From the NCBI GenBank assembly GCA_040386195.1, contig JAZKFV010000005.1, positions 1 through 64,000 of the forward strand: 64,000 nt of DNA. Reading direction: 5' to 3'. Below the pieces are notes generated by a model. The model was not told where the DNA came from. It did no database searches and saw nothing but the letters and a program-made list of their open reading frames with translations. Position numbers and translations under genes: made by a program. How positions within the stretch are numbered: position 1 is the first letter of the stretch; every line of letters starts with the position of its first letter. Shown piece after piece: positions 35,224 through 44,172 of this stretch. Source of the stretch: JAJTCH01 sp040386195 (GTDB lineage Bacteria; Pseudomonadota; Alphaproteobacteria; Rickettsiales; UBA1997).

Positions 35224-36426
35224 ATGCAGGCAATAATTCTGGCGGGAGGATTTGGAACAAGATTGCAATCAATTGTAAAAGACGTTCCTAAACCAATGGC
35301 TGATATCAACGGTTTGCCATTTTTGTCATATTTATTTACCTATCTTAAAAATCATAATATCACCGATGTGGTTTTATCAGTTGGTTATTTGCACCAGAAA
35401 ATCATTGATTATTTCGGCAATTCTTATTTGGGCATCAACATTAAATATGCCATTGAAACCGAACCGCTGGGAACTGGTGGTGCTATTTTAAATTCACTAA
35501 AATTCATTGATCAAAATCAACCAGTGATAATTCTAAATGGTGATACTTTTTTACAGATTGATTACCAAAAATTAAGTGATTTTCACGAACAAAAAGAATC
35601 TGATCTAACTATTGTTTTGAGACATCTAGAAGATTGCAGCCGTTATGGTTCAGTTACAATTGATGATAAAAATTCAATAGTTAATTTTTCTGAGAAAAAT
35701 CTTACCACAAAATCAGGCTACATAAACGGCGGAATTTATGTCATTAATCCTAAAATTTTTTCTAATTATAATTTGCCCAATAAATTTTCTTTTGAGCAAG
35801 ATTTTCTGAGTAAATATTTAAAAGCAACCAAACCATTTGGCTTTATTGCTGAAGAATATTTTATTGATATCGGCATTCCCGAAGATTATCAAAAAGCTCA
35901 AGATCAATTGCCGGAAATTATTAAACACAAAGCTTTATTTTTGGATCGCGATGGCGTGATTAATATTGATCACGGTTATGTTGGCAAAAAAGAGGATTTT
36001 CATTTTATCGATGGAATTTTTGAGCTATGTCAAAAAGCCCAAAACGCTGGGTATTTAATAATTATCGTTACCAACCAAGCCGGAATTGCCAAAGGCTATT
36101 ACAGCGAAGAGCAGTTTTTGGAATTAACCAAATGGATTGAGGGTGAATTTCTTAAACACAACATAAAAATCACCAAAACTTATTACTGCCCTTATCACAT
36201 TGAAGGTGTGGTTGAGAAATATAAACAAGATTCTTTCGATAGAAAACCAAATCCTGGCATGCTCCTCAAAGCAATTAAAGAGTTTAATATAGATCCAGTT
36301 AAATCAGTTATGATTGGTGATAAAGAAAGCGATATTCTGGCAGCAGAAAGAGCTAATATAGGATTAAGAAATTTATTTTTAGTTGATGTGCTGGATAATA
36401 GGGACGAGATCTCTTTTGATAATTAG
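35224..36426 (+). CDS. Fused heptose 1-phosphate guanylyltransferase and heptose bisphosphate phosphatase
   Basis: The 400-residue protein joins two enzymes. Residues 1 to about 230 are an HddC-type nucleotidyltransferase (ILAGGFGTRLQSIVKDVPKP, GTGGAILNSL, LNGDTF, and a C-terminal EYFIDIGIPEDYQKAQ). Residues about 236-400 are a HAD phosphatase of the GmhB type (ALFLDRDGVINIDHGYVG, with Asp241 and Asp243; VTNQAGIAKGYY; RKPNPGML; IGDKESDILAA). The first pair of the GmhB zinc knuckle (C-P-Y-H) is present, but the usual second Cys pair before RKP is replaced by S-F-D. It completes a one-operon route from sedoheptulose 7-phosphate to GDP-heptose. Confidence 0.9.
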   Translation: MQAIILAGGFGTRLQSIVKDVPKPMADINGLPFLSYLFTYLKNHNITDVVLSVGYLHQKIIDYFGNSYLGINIKYAIETEPLGTGGAILNSLKFIDQNQPVIILNGDTFLQIDYQKLSDFHEQKESDLTIVLRHLEDCSRYGSVTIDDKNSIVNFSEKNLTTKSGYINGGIYVINPKIFSNYNLPNKFSFEQDFLSKYLKATKPFGFIAEEYFIDIGIPEDYQKAQDQLPEIIKHKALFLDRDGVINIDHGYVGKKEDFHFIDGIFELCQKAQNAGYLIIIVTNQAGIAKGYYSEEQFLELTKWIEGEFLKHNIKITKTYYCPYHIEGVVEKYKQDSFDRKPNPGMLLKAIKEFNIDPVKSVMIGDKESDILAAERANIGLRNLFLVDVLDNRDEISFDN

Positions 36427-36453
36427 CTGCGCATTATTATTGTAACAATTTTG

Positions 36454-37587
36454 TCAAACTATTTGTTGGGATCTTTGAAGTGAAAGTCGCTGCATAATAT
36501 ATTTTCTTATTGTCAAACTAGGTTTTTCTATCAAAAAATACATCGATATTCCCAAAAATAAAATAAACGCATATTGTACAAAAACATTATGATCGCTGTG
36601 AATATTACAAAAAAATGTCGATAAGTTATATAGGTATATTGAGTAAGAAGATCTTCCCAAAAATATAATTATTTTGATCACCACCCCAGAATTATAATCA
36701 ACAAAAGACATAGCTTGCTGCTCTTCCCTCACAATCATTACCGCCATCACAGAACCAATAATTATAGGTATACATATGTCTATGAACATCACAAACAAAT
36801 GATCGAGGTAATCTGTTCCTGTATTATAAAATACAACCAACAACAATAGTATAAAAAAAACTGGCTTTAGAACTCGTGCACTGGGTTTTTGAAATAGGAG
36901 ATCATATAATTTATTTTTATAAAAAAATAACAATATTCCAAAAATAAATAATTCACACGATCTAAATATCATCCATGTATTTGGATATAAATAAAGAATG
37001 GTTTTCAAAGCAACTAAAACTATTACTGAATTTAAAAGATAAAACCTTTCTCCCTTGATAGTAATAAACTTGAATATCAATGGGAAATATAGGTAAAAAT
37101 AAATTTCTGTGCACAAAGACCAAAAATGACTTATTCCACCGTAGTTATTTCCGTCGACAATTATGTTTTGTAAGAAAAATAATGAGATTAGAAATTCTTT
37201 AGAATTAATTCTATGAAACAGATAATAGACAATTAAAGCTACTATGTAGGGGATGGCTATTCTTAAGTATCTATTTACAAAAAACTGCAGATAAAATTGC
37301 TTAAATGGCAGCACATTTACTTTTTTGAATGATGTAGCGGCAAGACAATAGCCAGATATTACAAAAAATATTCTTACTCCAGAATGTCCTTTTGAAAATA
37401 ATGCAAAAAAATTGAAATAATTGAAAAAAGCACCATATTCATAAAAACTTTTCAATGGTGGAACACGATTTATTGAAACAAGATAGTCTTCAAAAACATG
37501 TACGGTCGTTACTAGAAAGATGGCTAAAAAGCGAAAAATGTCTATCGAGTTATTTCTCTCTTGCACAAAAGTCTTATCAACCTTCAT
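36454..37587 (-). CDS. Acyltransferase family 3 (OafA/YrhL-like) membrane protein
   Basis: The 377-residue protein has about ten hydrophobic segments and the family start SIDIFRFLAIFLVTTVHV with the catalytic-site His, followed by SGVRIFFVISGYCLAATS. Such enzymes O-acetylate sugars of lipopolysaccharide or capsule from the periplasmic side. It lies tail to tail with the heptose operon (27-base gap) and shares one base with the next gene on its strand, so it belongs to the minus-strand run. Confidence 0.9.
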   Translation of the reverse strand: MKVDKTFVQERNNSIDIFRFLAIFLVTTVHVFEDYLVSINRVPPLKSFYEYGAFFNYFNFFALFSKGHSGVRIFFVISGYCLAATSFKKVNVLPFKQFYLQFFVNRYLRIAIPYIVALIVYYLFHRINSKEFLISLFFLQNIIVDGNNYGGISHFWSLCTEIYFYLYFPLIFKFITIKGERFYLLNSVIVLVALKTILYLYPNTWMIFRSCELFIFGILLFFYKNKLYDLLFQKPSARVLKPVFFILLLLVVFYNTGTDYLDHLFVMFIDICIPIIIGSVMAVMIVREEQQAMSFVDYNSGVVIKIIIFLGRSSYSIYLYNLSTFFCNIHSDHNVFVQYAFILFLGISMYFLIEKPSLTIRKYIMQRLSLQRSQQIV

Positions 37588-39788
37588 TAATTTTTCATAA
37601 AGACTTTTCTAATTTTGCAATAGATAGCAAATATATTTAAAGAAATTTTAATGAATCTATTTAAAGCTTTATTATTGTTATATTTCTTTGATATCTTATC
37701 AACTTTAACAAGGTTATGTTGCGATAGGGTTGATGGCTGTTGAGAATTGTCTTCCGCTACGTTTATAATCTTATCATTCCATTGGAACTGTATATTTTGT
37801 GATTCAGATCCATATTTTGAGTATAAAATGGACAACTCCGGTCTATTGGCTAAAACCTTATAGAGCTGTGCAGCCATACAACCAACGGTTCTTCTATACC
37901 ATTGATCAACTAACGGAGCGTTAGGATATAAAGAGTATCTGATATTATTGGTTATGGGAGATATTTTTGGTATATCCATAATATTTAATGCGCTCGAAAC
38001 ATATTGGGTAAAATATATATTATCCGTTTTACCCTCCAGTAACATCATGACTAACAAAAATATGTGCTCACATCCATCAATAAGACCTATTCCGTTTCGA
38101 TAATTATCGTCTAATAAATTCAGAACATTTTTTCTAAAGATCTGTACACCTTTCATAAATCTAAGCTCAACCAATCTTTCAAAAGCGCTTAAACCTATAT
38201 AATACGGTGCATCTATAAAAGAATATGAACAACAAAAATATAACACATCAGCAACTCTGATTGGAAGATGCACAGGAACCTCTGGGCAAACATATTCCTC
38301 GTGCCTATTAATACCTGTACGTAAATTATTATACTCTAAAGATTGTCCAGAATAAGCGCATTGAAAGTCATATTTTTCATTTTGAATTTCATATACAAGT
38401 CTTGAGAGATGATCTTTATTCCACAAGGTGTTAACATCAATAAAAGTAAAAAATTCACCCTTTAATTCCTTGCTTGCCTTCAGAAACATTGAGCCAGTAT
38501 TGTTTTTATTTACTTTTCTTTCTTCACAGCCACTTCCTATAACCTGATATTGTATAGGTGCACCTTTTAATTTATGTTTAATTTCATTTCTTAATTCATC
38601 GACTAAGCTATCTTTACACACAACGATAAAGTTGATATTTCTATAATATTGGTTCAATAGTTGATCTAAAATTCTATTAATAACATTTACGTTACTATCC
38701 TGATGAGAGTAAATAACATCTATCACCCTCTCTTTTTCAACATCATTTAATTTTTTAATATATTCTTCTTTTGCTTTTTCGACACTATAACATAATTCTA
38801 AAATCCAATCTTTTTGCAAATATCTTTCTTTAAAGATTTGTTGGGATTTTAATGCCATTTTGTTTGCATCTTGGGGATTATTTCTAATCCAACGCATTAT
38901 ATTCGTTATATCTTTTAGACAATCCTCTGCAGAACGCGTGAAATCCAGTGTAAAAACACTGTCACCAAAAATCTCTTTTATATAGCTATAATCATCAGTA
39001 ATGATAATGCATCCAGCCATACATCCTTCGGGTATTCTAGTGGTATGAAGATCAAATAAGTGATGGATCGGACTGTGCATAGCCAGACAAACTCCATGTT
39101 TATTAAGGATTTTACCCACATCTTCACCATATTCGGGAGAAGAAACGTAGCTATTCTTACAAGTTCTCCACTTACTTTTTGGTCCATAAAATGCACAATA
39201 TCCTTTTTGATCAAGAAGATGTATCAATTCTCCATGCCTAATTAAAGGATCAGACATTGAAATATAAGATAGCTTTATCTTATCTTTATCCTCATACGAT
39301 ATTGGTTCAAGAATTGTACTTGCACCAAAATTATAAAATATGATTTTTTCCTTACTACTTAACAGGTCGCTTTTATAGGTCGGCGCAACATAGCAAGTGT
39401 TTTTATGCTGATAATTATCAATTAAATCAGCAATTGTACATGACTGAGATTGTGCGTTGCACAATATTAGAAAATCATCATAAACCAAAAAATCTGGCAT
39501 CACATAACTTGAAGCAATTCTATAGCCATCAATATTAACGGCATCATGAGTATAGACGATGAAATCTAGATTAAAATTATTGCTAAAACCTAGCTCTTTT
39601 AAATCTGGCGATAAAACTTTACCGTTATTGGTTACAAGATATATGTCATATTTACCAAGTTTATAGAAATCACTTTCGGTAATCATCCTAAATATCTGCA
39701 TTTCAGGAAATTTTAGAGCAGCATTCCTGTCATCAATGCAAAAACTTTGAATTATAAATCCAACTTTGTATTTTTTTTGTTCGTTCAT
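37587..39788 (-). CDS. Large two-domain glycosyltransferase (GT-B-like plus GT2)
   Basis: The 733-residue protein appears to join a GT-B-type domain (about 1-345; late segment RIPEGCMAGCIIITDDYSYIKE is like the donor-binding part of GT1/GT4) to a GT2 domain from about residue 363 (DVIYSHQDSNVNVINRILDQL, NINFIVVCKD). In the GT2 half the D-x-D metal motif appears as F-I-D-V-N-T, so one Asp may be replaced. A short hydrophobic stretch at the C-terminus (FIKISLNIFAIYCKI) may be a membrane anchor. Substrates are unknown. Confidence 0.7.
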   Translation of the reverse strand: MNEQKKYKVGFIIQSFCIDDRNAALKFPEMQIFRMITESDFYKLGKYDIYLVTNNGKVLSPDLKELGFSNNFNLDFIVYTHDAVNIDGYRIASSYVMPDFLVYDDFLILCNAQSQSCTIADLIDNYQHKNTCYVAPTYKSDLLSSKEKIIFYNFGASTILEPISYEDKDKIKLSYISMSDPLIRHGELIHLLDQKGYCAFYGPKSKWRTCKNSYVSSPEYGEDVGKILNKHGVCLAMHSPIHHLFDLHTTRIPEGCMAGCIIITDDYSYIKEIFGDSVFTLDFTRSAEDCLKDITNIMRWIRNNPQDANKMALKSQQIFKERYLQKDWILELCYSVEKAKEEYIKKLNDVEKERVIDVIYSHQDSNVNVINRILDQLLNQYYRNINFIVVCKDSLVDELRNEIKHKLKGAPIQYQVIGSGCEERKVNKNNTGSMFLKASKELKGEFFTFIDVNTLWNKDHLSRLVYEIQNEKYDFQCAYSGQSLEYNNLRTGINRHEEYVCPEVPVHLPIRVADVLYFCCSYSFIDAPYYIGLSAFERLVELRFMKGVQIFRKNVLNLLDDNYRNGIGLIDGCEHIFLLVMMLLEGKTDNIYFTQYVSSALNIMDIPKISPITNNIRYSLYPNAPLVDQWYRRTVGCMAAQLYKVLANRPELSILYSKYGSESQNIQFQWNDKIINVAEDNSQQPSTLSQHNLVKVDKISKKYNNNKALNRFIKISLNIFAIYCKIRKVFMKN

Positions 39789-39808
39789 TTTTTCTATTAT
39801 TTTTTTAA

Positions 39809-40777
39809 TTATTTTTTAAAAGTTTTACCATACCATTCTCTCATTTTGAGTAAGCCATCTTCCAAAGAAATTAGATTTTTATCAAAGTTCGGCAGATATT
39901 TCTCCAGCTTTGCAACTTCAGCGCTTTTAACAAGTCTGCCTTCTGGCATATCATGTCTGAATGAAAACTGTGGTTTTATGTTGTACAATTTACATATCAA
40001 CTCCGCTAGTTCTTTAAGTGAGATAGTCTTTTCGATTCCTATATTAAACACCTCTGACTTATGTTCTGTGTTTGCAAGATCAATCATAATTTTGGCGCAA
40101 TCAAGTGCGTGAATATAATTCCTTCTTTGAGCACCAGTTCCCCATATTTCAATTTCACCTTGATTATCCAATGTTTTTTTAACTATGGATGGCAAGCCTT
40201 GAGAAAACTCACCAGCCCACGTATATCTTTCTCCGTAGATATTAAATGGTCTAACAATTGTTAACTTAACATTGCGCTGACTTGCCCACAAAATTGATTT
40301 TTGCTCTAAAAATCTTTTAGCAAGTCCATAACCTAAATTTGCCATTTCTGGTTGACCCGACATTCCTAATTCCTCTGGCGTGCTTTTGAGATTGTCATCA
40401 TAGACACAAGATGAGCTGACCACCACAAGATGTTTGAGATTTTTGAGATGATCTAAATAACTAAAAAATTTATTTGTCATTTCATCATTATAAAACAACA
40501 TATCTTGATGATTTTTTGCTGAATATCCAATACCCAACACTTTGCTTGCCACATGAAACACCATATTAATATTTTCTATGACGTCATCCTTAGTTAAATT
40601 TATTATATCTTTTTTTATTAAATTTACTCGATCTGGATATTGTAAATACTCTACTTTTCCCCTGTATTGATTATCAATAATATTTACATTATAATTTTTT
40701 TCGACCAAAATGTCAGACAGGTGCGAGCCTATAAGTCCAAGCCCTCCAGTAATAATTACATTCTGTTTTTGATTCAT
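39809..40777 (-). CDS. NAD-dependent sugar epimerase/dehydratase (SDR)
   Basis: From MNQKQNVIITGGLGLIG (ATG at 40775-40777) the product is 322 residues. It has the Rossmann loop GGLGLIGSHL, SSSCVYD, the catalytic tyrosine in NLGYGLAKRFLEQ, and VRPFNIYGERY. It resembles GDP-fucose synthetase or UDP-glucose 4-epimerase-like enzymes; the YxxxK arrangement (Y-G-L-A-K) is kept. A GDP-4-keto-6-deoxy-sugar from the dehydratase is a possible substrate. The exact reaction is not certain. Confidence 0.82.
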   Translation of the reverse strand: MNQKQNVIITGGLGLIGSHLSDILVEKNYNVNIIDNQYRGKVEYLQYPDRVNLIKKDIINLTKDDVIENINMVFHVASKVLGIGYSAKNHQDMLFYNDEMTNKFFSYLDHLKNLKHLVVVSSSCVYDDNLKSTPEELGMSGQPEMANLGYGLAKRFLEQKSILWASQRNVKLTIVRPFNIYGERYTWAGEFSQGLPSIVKKTLDNQGEIEIWGTGAQRRNYIHALDCAKIMIDLANTEHKSEVFNIGIEKTISLKELAELICKLYNIKPQFSFRHDMPEGRLVKSAEVAKLEKYLPNFDKNLISLEDGLLKMREWYGKTFKK

Positions 40778-40831
40778 AAATTTTATCAAAATATTTTGTG
40801 ATTAAGCAATGCTAAGTCTATTTTTTAGGGA

Positions 40832-42034
40832 TTATAATATAGTTTTTATATTACCTAAACTTTCTTTAATTAGATTTAACTTAAGATTGATCAATAAAGA
40901 TTGCATCTTGGCATACTCATTATATTTCATATTGCAGGCATATTTTATAGCGACACCCAATTCCCCTTCTTTGTACAAAATGGCATTGGTTTTATCTAAA
41001 CAGTAAAACTTTGCAAAAGATTCTTCAATGATTGGCACTAAGTTAAAATTCAATGCTAAGGGCAAACTTCCTGACGAGCTATTAAACTTGTATTGGTAGC
41101 TAATATTATCCTGCAATAAAAATAGAATGAAATGAGAATTTTGTAAATTTGATTTTAACTCTACATAGGACAATTTTTTGCCGTAGTGTTTGATGTTTTG
41201 ATTCTTCATTAAGGATTTGGGCGCTTTTCCGATAATATTTACATTTTTATCATATTTTTTTGTTTCATCGAGCGCATTAATTAATCCATTAGAATCCTTT
41301 GATCTAATTTTTATATTTCCACACGAAACAAATGTTTTTTTCTGATTAAAAATTTTAGCTTTTTCTGCATCTTGATTAAACAAATCCTCATTAAACAAAG
41401 GCACGACATATTTAATATTAGCCTCCGCTGAAATTGTGGGAGAAATAGTGATAAGCTGACTTTTAAGATTGACTGCGCTGTTCCTGCAACCCATAGATTG
41501 TAATATGCCGTGAGATAGAAAGATGGTATTTTTTAAAGCATTTTTGCTTTTAAAAATATTCAGCAACTGCGAATAATCATCTAGAGGTGAAAAATAAAAA
41601 ATATCAGTATTAAAAATTACTTTTTTATAGCGAGAAAAGAACCCCAAATTAAAACATAATAAAATAATTCTTGGATCCATTTTATAAAAAGCATAGCCAT
41701 TATTTTCTGCTTGTTCAATAACATCAAAAGGTCGAGATTTGTGTACATATCCTGGAGCTAAAAAGAAAATTTTATTTTCGTAAGATAATTTCTTTAAGTA
41801 AAACAACCAAGATGGAAAAATTTCTGAGTGAAAATTATTTAGTTCAATAATCAGAATATTTTCTCTTTTATTATTCTGATATATTTTGAATAAAGAGATG
41901 TAGTTGTCTGGTTTTAACAACGACAAAAGAAAACTCAACAAGCCATTAAAATAAAGTCTAATTTCAATGAAAAAAATGTTTATATGGAAGTCGAAGAGTT
42001 TATTTTTAAAATAAAATATTTTATTCGTAGTCAT
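40832..42034 (-). CDS. Probable glycosyl- or glycerophosphotransferase, unknown family
   Basis: I do not recognise this 400-residue protein. Two halves resemble a GT-B or CDP-glycerol-transferase fold: ENILIIELNNFHSEIFPSW and FLAPGYVHKSRPFDV in the first, then KTFVSCGNIKIRS and SSGSLPLALNFNLVPIIEES in the second. The latter resembles a donor-binding Gly/Ser loop and an E/S pair. No signal peptide is present, but the first 40 residues are hydrophobic. It overlaps the next gene by 14 bases. Confidence 0.5.
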   Translation of the reverse strand: MTTNKIFYFKNKLFDFHINIFFIEIRLYFNGLLSFLLSLLKPDNYISLFKIYQNNKRENILIIELNNFHSEIFPSWLFYLKKLSYENKIFFLAPGYVHKSRPFDVIEQAENNGYAFYKMDPRIILLCFNLGFFSRYKKVIFNTDIFYFSPLDDYSQLLNIFKSKNALKNTIFLSHGILQSMGCRNSAVNLKSQLITISPTISAEANIKYVVPLFNEDLFNQDAEKAKIFNQKKTFVSCGNIKIRSKDSNGLINALDETKKYDKNVNIIGKAPKSLMKNQNIKHYGKKLSYVELKSNLQNSHFILFLLQDNISYQYKFNSSSGSLPLALNFNLVPIIEESFAKFYCLDKTNAILYKEGELGVAIKYACNMKYNEYAKMQSLLINLKLNLIKESLGNIKTIL

Positions 42035-42914
42035 ATAAAATATTGTTTAATTTCAAAATGTTTTTTAATTTTTCGTTAGACATCAAAGTGCTTTTTGCTC
42101 TTTTGCTGCCAAAATTATCTTGATTTACAATAGATTTTGATTGAATAAAACTATCATTCAAAGCCAGTTTTTTAGCAATTCCTACGGCCATATCAAATTT
42201 TGATAAATGCAAATCACCGGACACATTGATAATATCGCGTTTTTTATAATATTTCTCCAAAAGAAGAATTGTGAGATAAGAAGCTGAGTTAAAGCTGATC
42301 GTTGATCTATAAGAATCATTAAACATATCAATATTTTTTCCTTCCCGCAAAGATTCTACAATCACATCAAAAAAATGTTTTTTCAAGATTAGTGACGGAC
42401 CCATTAAAAGCGAATATCTAACCACACTAAAGCCATGCATTAAAACTACTTGCTCTGCTGCAACTTTTGTTCTGCCATAAGTATTAACCGGATTACAAAT
42501 ATCAGATTCACTAAAAACATGATTATCAATACTTTCCCCATACACGCTATCTGTCGAAGCATAGTATAGAGATTCAATATAAGATTTTGCTTTGCATAAA
42601 AAATTATCCAGAGATGCAGCATTAATATCCCAAGCAATTCGAGGATTTTCTTCTACTTTATCTGGATGATGATATGCTGATAAATAAATAGTTTTGAATT
42701 TTTTATTAGTTTGGCCAAGCTCATTACACAAATTATTTACCGCCGCATAATCGGTAATATCAAGCTTACACCATTTGATACGATCATTCAAAATTGATGG
42801 TTTAGAATTGTGCGTAGCAATAATATTGCTATCAGTTTTTTCAAGAATATTTTTCAGAAAATAAGATCCCAGATATCCTGAAGCGCCAATGATTAAATAA
42901 GAATTACCAGACAT
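42021..42914 (-). CDS. RmlD-like NAD-dependent reductase/epimerase (SDR)
   Basis: The ATG at 42912-42914 gives 297 residues starting MSGNSYLIIGASGYLGSYF, overlapping the cupin gene's end by 11 bases. It has the Rossmann loop GASGYLGS, YYASTDSVYGES and catalytic NTYGRTKVAAEQVV, and RYSLLMGPS. It resembles RmlD and dTDP- or UDP-sugar 4-reductases. A standard rfbD lies two genes upstream on the same strand, so this is probably a second reductase with another sugar. The overlap suggests coupling to the adjacent cupin. Confidence 0.78.
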   Translation of the reverse strand: MSGNSYLIIGASGYLGSYFLKNILEKTDSNIIATHNSKPSILNDRIKWCKLDITDYAAVNNLCNELGQTNKKFKTIYLSAYHHPDKVEENPRIAWDINAASLDNFLCKAKSYIESLYYASTDSVYGESIDNHVFSESDICNPVNTYGRTKVAAEQVVLMHGFSVVRYSLLMGPSLILKKHFFDVIVESLREGKNIDMFNDSYRSTISFNSASYLTILLLEKYYKKRDIINVSGDLHLSKFDMAVGIAKKLALNDSFIQSKSIVNQDNFGSKRAKSTLMSNEKLKNILKLNNILYDYE

Positions 42915-43305
42915 CTTGATACATATCGATTTGATTTTGATTGGTCGCAGATTTTTCAATCACACCAATATCATAAAGAGCAATTAGCAAAGTATCTTCC
43001 ACAAACTCAAAAGAGTGGGACACGTTTTTTTCAATCACAAAAAAATCTTCTTTCTCCATCAAAAATTCTACAATATTTTCACCATTTTTAAGTTTTAAAT
43101 TAAATTTCCCAGAAGCCACAAAAAAAGCTTCGCGATTATTTTTATGATGATGCCCCCCACGAACTGTTCCCGCGAACGATGTATTAAAATTGATTTGTTT
43201 CCAACCACCACTCACCAACTGCACAAGTGAACCTCTGTGATCTTGGTGAATAAAATCCGGTTTTAAAAAAGTAATTATGTTGGAAATACTAATTTTTTTG
43301 TTCAT
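42904..43305 (-). CDS. Cupin-fold sugar-modifying protein (QdtA/WxcM-like)
   Basis: The 133-residue protein is a single cupin domain with DHRGSLVQLVSG, then GTVRGGHHHKNNREAFFVASG holding the metal or active-site histidines. It resembles nucleotide-sugar 3,4-ketoisomerases (QdtA, FdtA) and CapF C-terminal domains, which act on 4-keto-6-deoxy sugars. It overlaps the SDR gene by 11 bases, so the pair probably acts in sequence on one nucleotide sugar. Confidence 0.65.
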   Translation of the reverse strand: MNKKISISNIITFLKPDFIHQDHRGSLVQLVSGGWKQINFNTSFAGTVRGGHHHKNNREAFFVASGKFNLKLKNGENIVEFLMEKEDFFVIEKNVSHSFEFVEDTLLIALYDIGVIEKSATNQNQIDMYQDVW

Positions 43306-43311
43306 CGTAAG

Positions 43312-44172
43312 TTAGTTATGATTTAAGAATTTCGTTCCCAATCTTGAGTTCAAGGGTCTTACAGCTTTAGTCTTATATTCAAAAGTCTTAATTGGCAAAA
43401 TCTCTTTTACCATCAAATTCTCACCTTTCATTTTTAAGTCACTCACAATTTGCAGCGCAAAATCGTACCAAGAAGTATATTTTCCATTGTTTAGATGATA
43501 AATTCCACTCGGAAATTTTGTATGAGAATTAAGAGATTTTTTAATAAATTTTATAGTATTTTCTGCCACAAAACTTGCTGATGTTGGGCTGCCGAATTGA
43601 TCGTTGATTATGCTTAAAACTTCTTTTTCTTTAGCGAGTCTGGTGATGGTGTTAAGAAAATTTTTGCTGCTTGGGTTAGAATCATAAATCCAAGAAATTC
43701 TAAAAATTACATAATCACAACCAGATTTAATAATTACTTGCTCCCCCAATAATTTAGTTTTTCCATAGTGATTAAGCGGGTGAAGATTTTTGGTGTTGTC
43801 TTCTGCAAAAGGCTCAGTGCCTGATCCGTCAAAAACATAATCGGTGGAATAGTGAATTAGTTTTACTTGGTTTTGGGCGCAATATCTTGCAATAACTTCA
43901 ACCGCTTGATGATTGATTAAATCGGCCAATTCTCTTTCATCTTCAGCTTTATCAACATTAGTGTAAGCGGCGGCGTTGATTATAAAATCTGGCTGAATGG
44001 ATAAATTATTTAGAAAATTTTCTAATGCCAGCAAATTAGTAAAATCAATATCAGCGCTTGAATAAGCTTGAACATTAAAATTATTTGTCAGTCGATTTTC
44101 TTCGGCAAAAAGCCGCACCAAATTAGATGCTACCTGCCCGTTTTTGCCAAATATCAGGATGTTGATTTTCAT
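43312..44172 (-). CDS. rfbD: dTDP-4-dehydrorhamnose reductase
   Basis: The 286-residue SDR protein matches RmlD: NILIFGKNGQVASNLVRLF, INAAAYTNVDKAEDERELA, HYSTDYVFDGSGTEPFAED, HYGKTKLLGEQVI and FRISWIYDS. It reduces dTDP-4-keto-rhamnose to dTDP-L-rhamnose, the last step of the pathway. It lies with the RgpF-like gene (4-base overlap) and two rhamnosyltransferase-like genes, a coherent rhamnan block. Confidence 0.95.
   Translation of the reverse strand: MKINILIFGKNGQVASNLVRLFAEENRLTNNFNVQAYSSADIDFTNLLALENFLNNLSIQPDFIINAAAYTNVDKAEDERELADLINHQAVEVIARYCAQNQVKLIHYSTDYVFDGSGTEPFAEDNTKNLHPLNHYGKTKLLGEQVIIKSGCDYVIFRISWIYDSNPSSKNFLNTITRLAKEKEVLSIINDQFGSPTSASFVAENTIKFIKKSLNSHTKFPSGIYHLNNGKYTSWYDFALQIVSDLKMKGENLMVKEILPIKTFEYKTKAVRPLNSRLGTKFLNHN

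Noticed and set aside
36454..42034. Horizontally acquired block with different base composition
   Set aside because: The coding style looks slightly different by eye, but GC content of sampled lines is similar to the neighbours and I cannot compute codon statistics.
42021..43305. Split CapF (SDR plus cupin)
   Set aside because: The arrangement is suggestive, but the SDR half resembles RmlD-type reductases more than CapF, so a split CapF cannot be supported.
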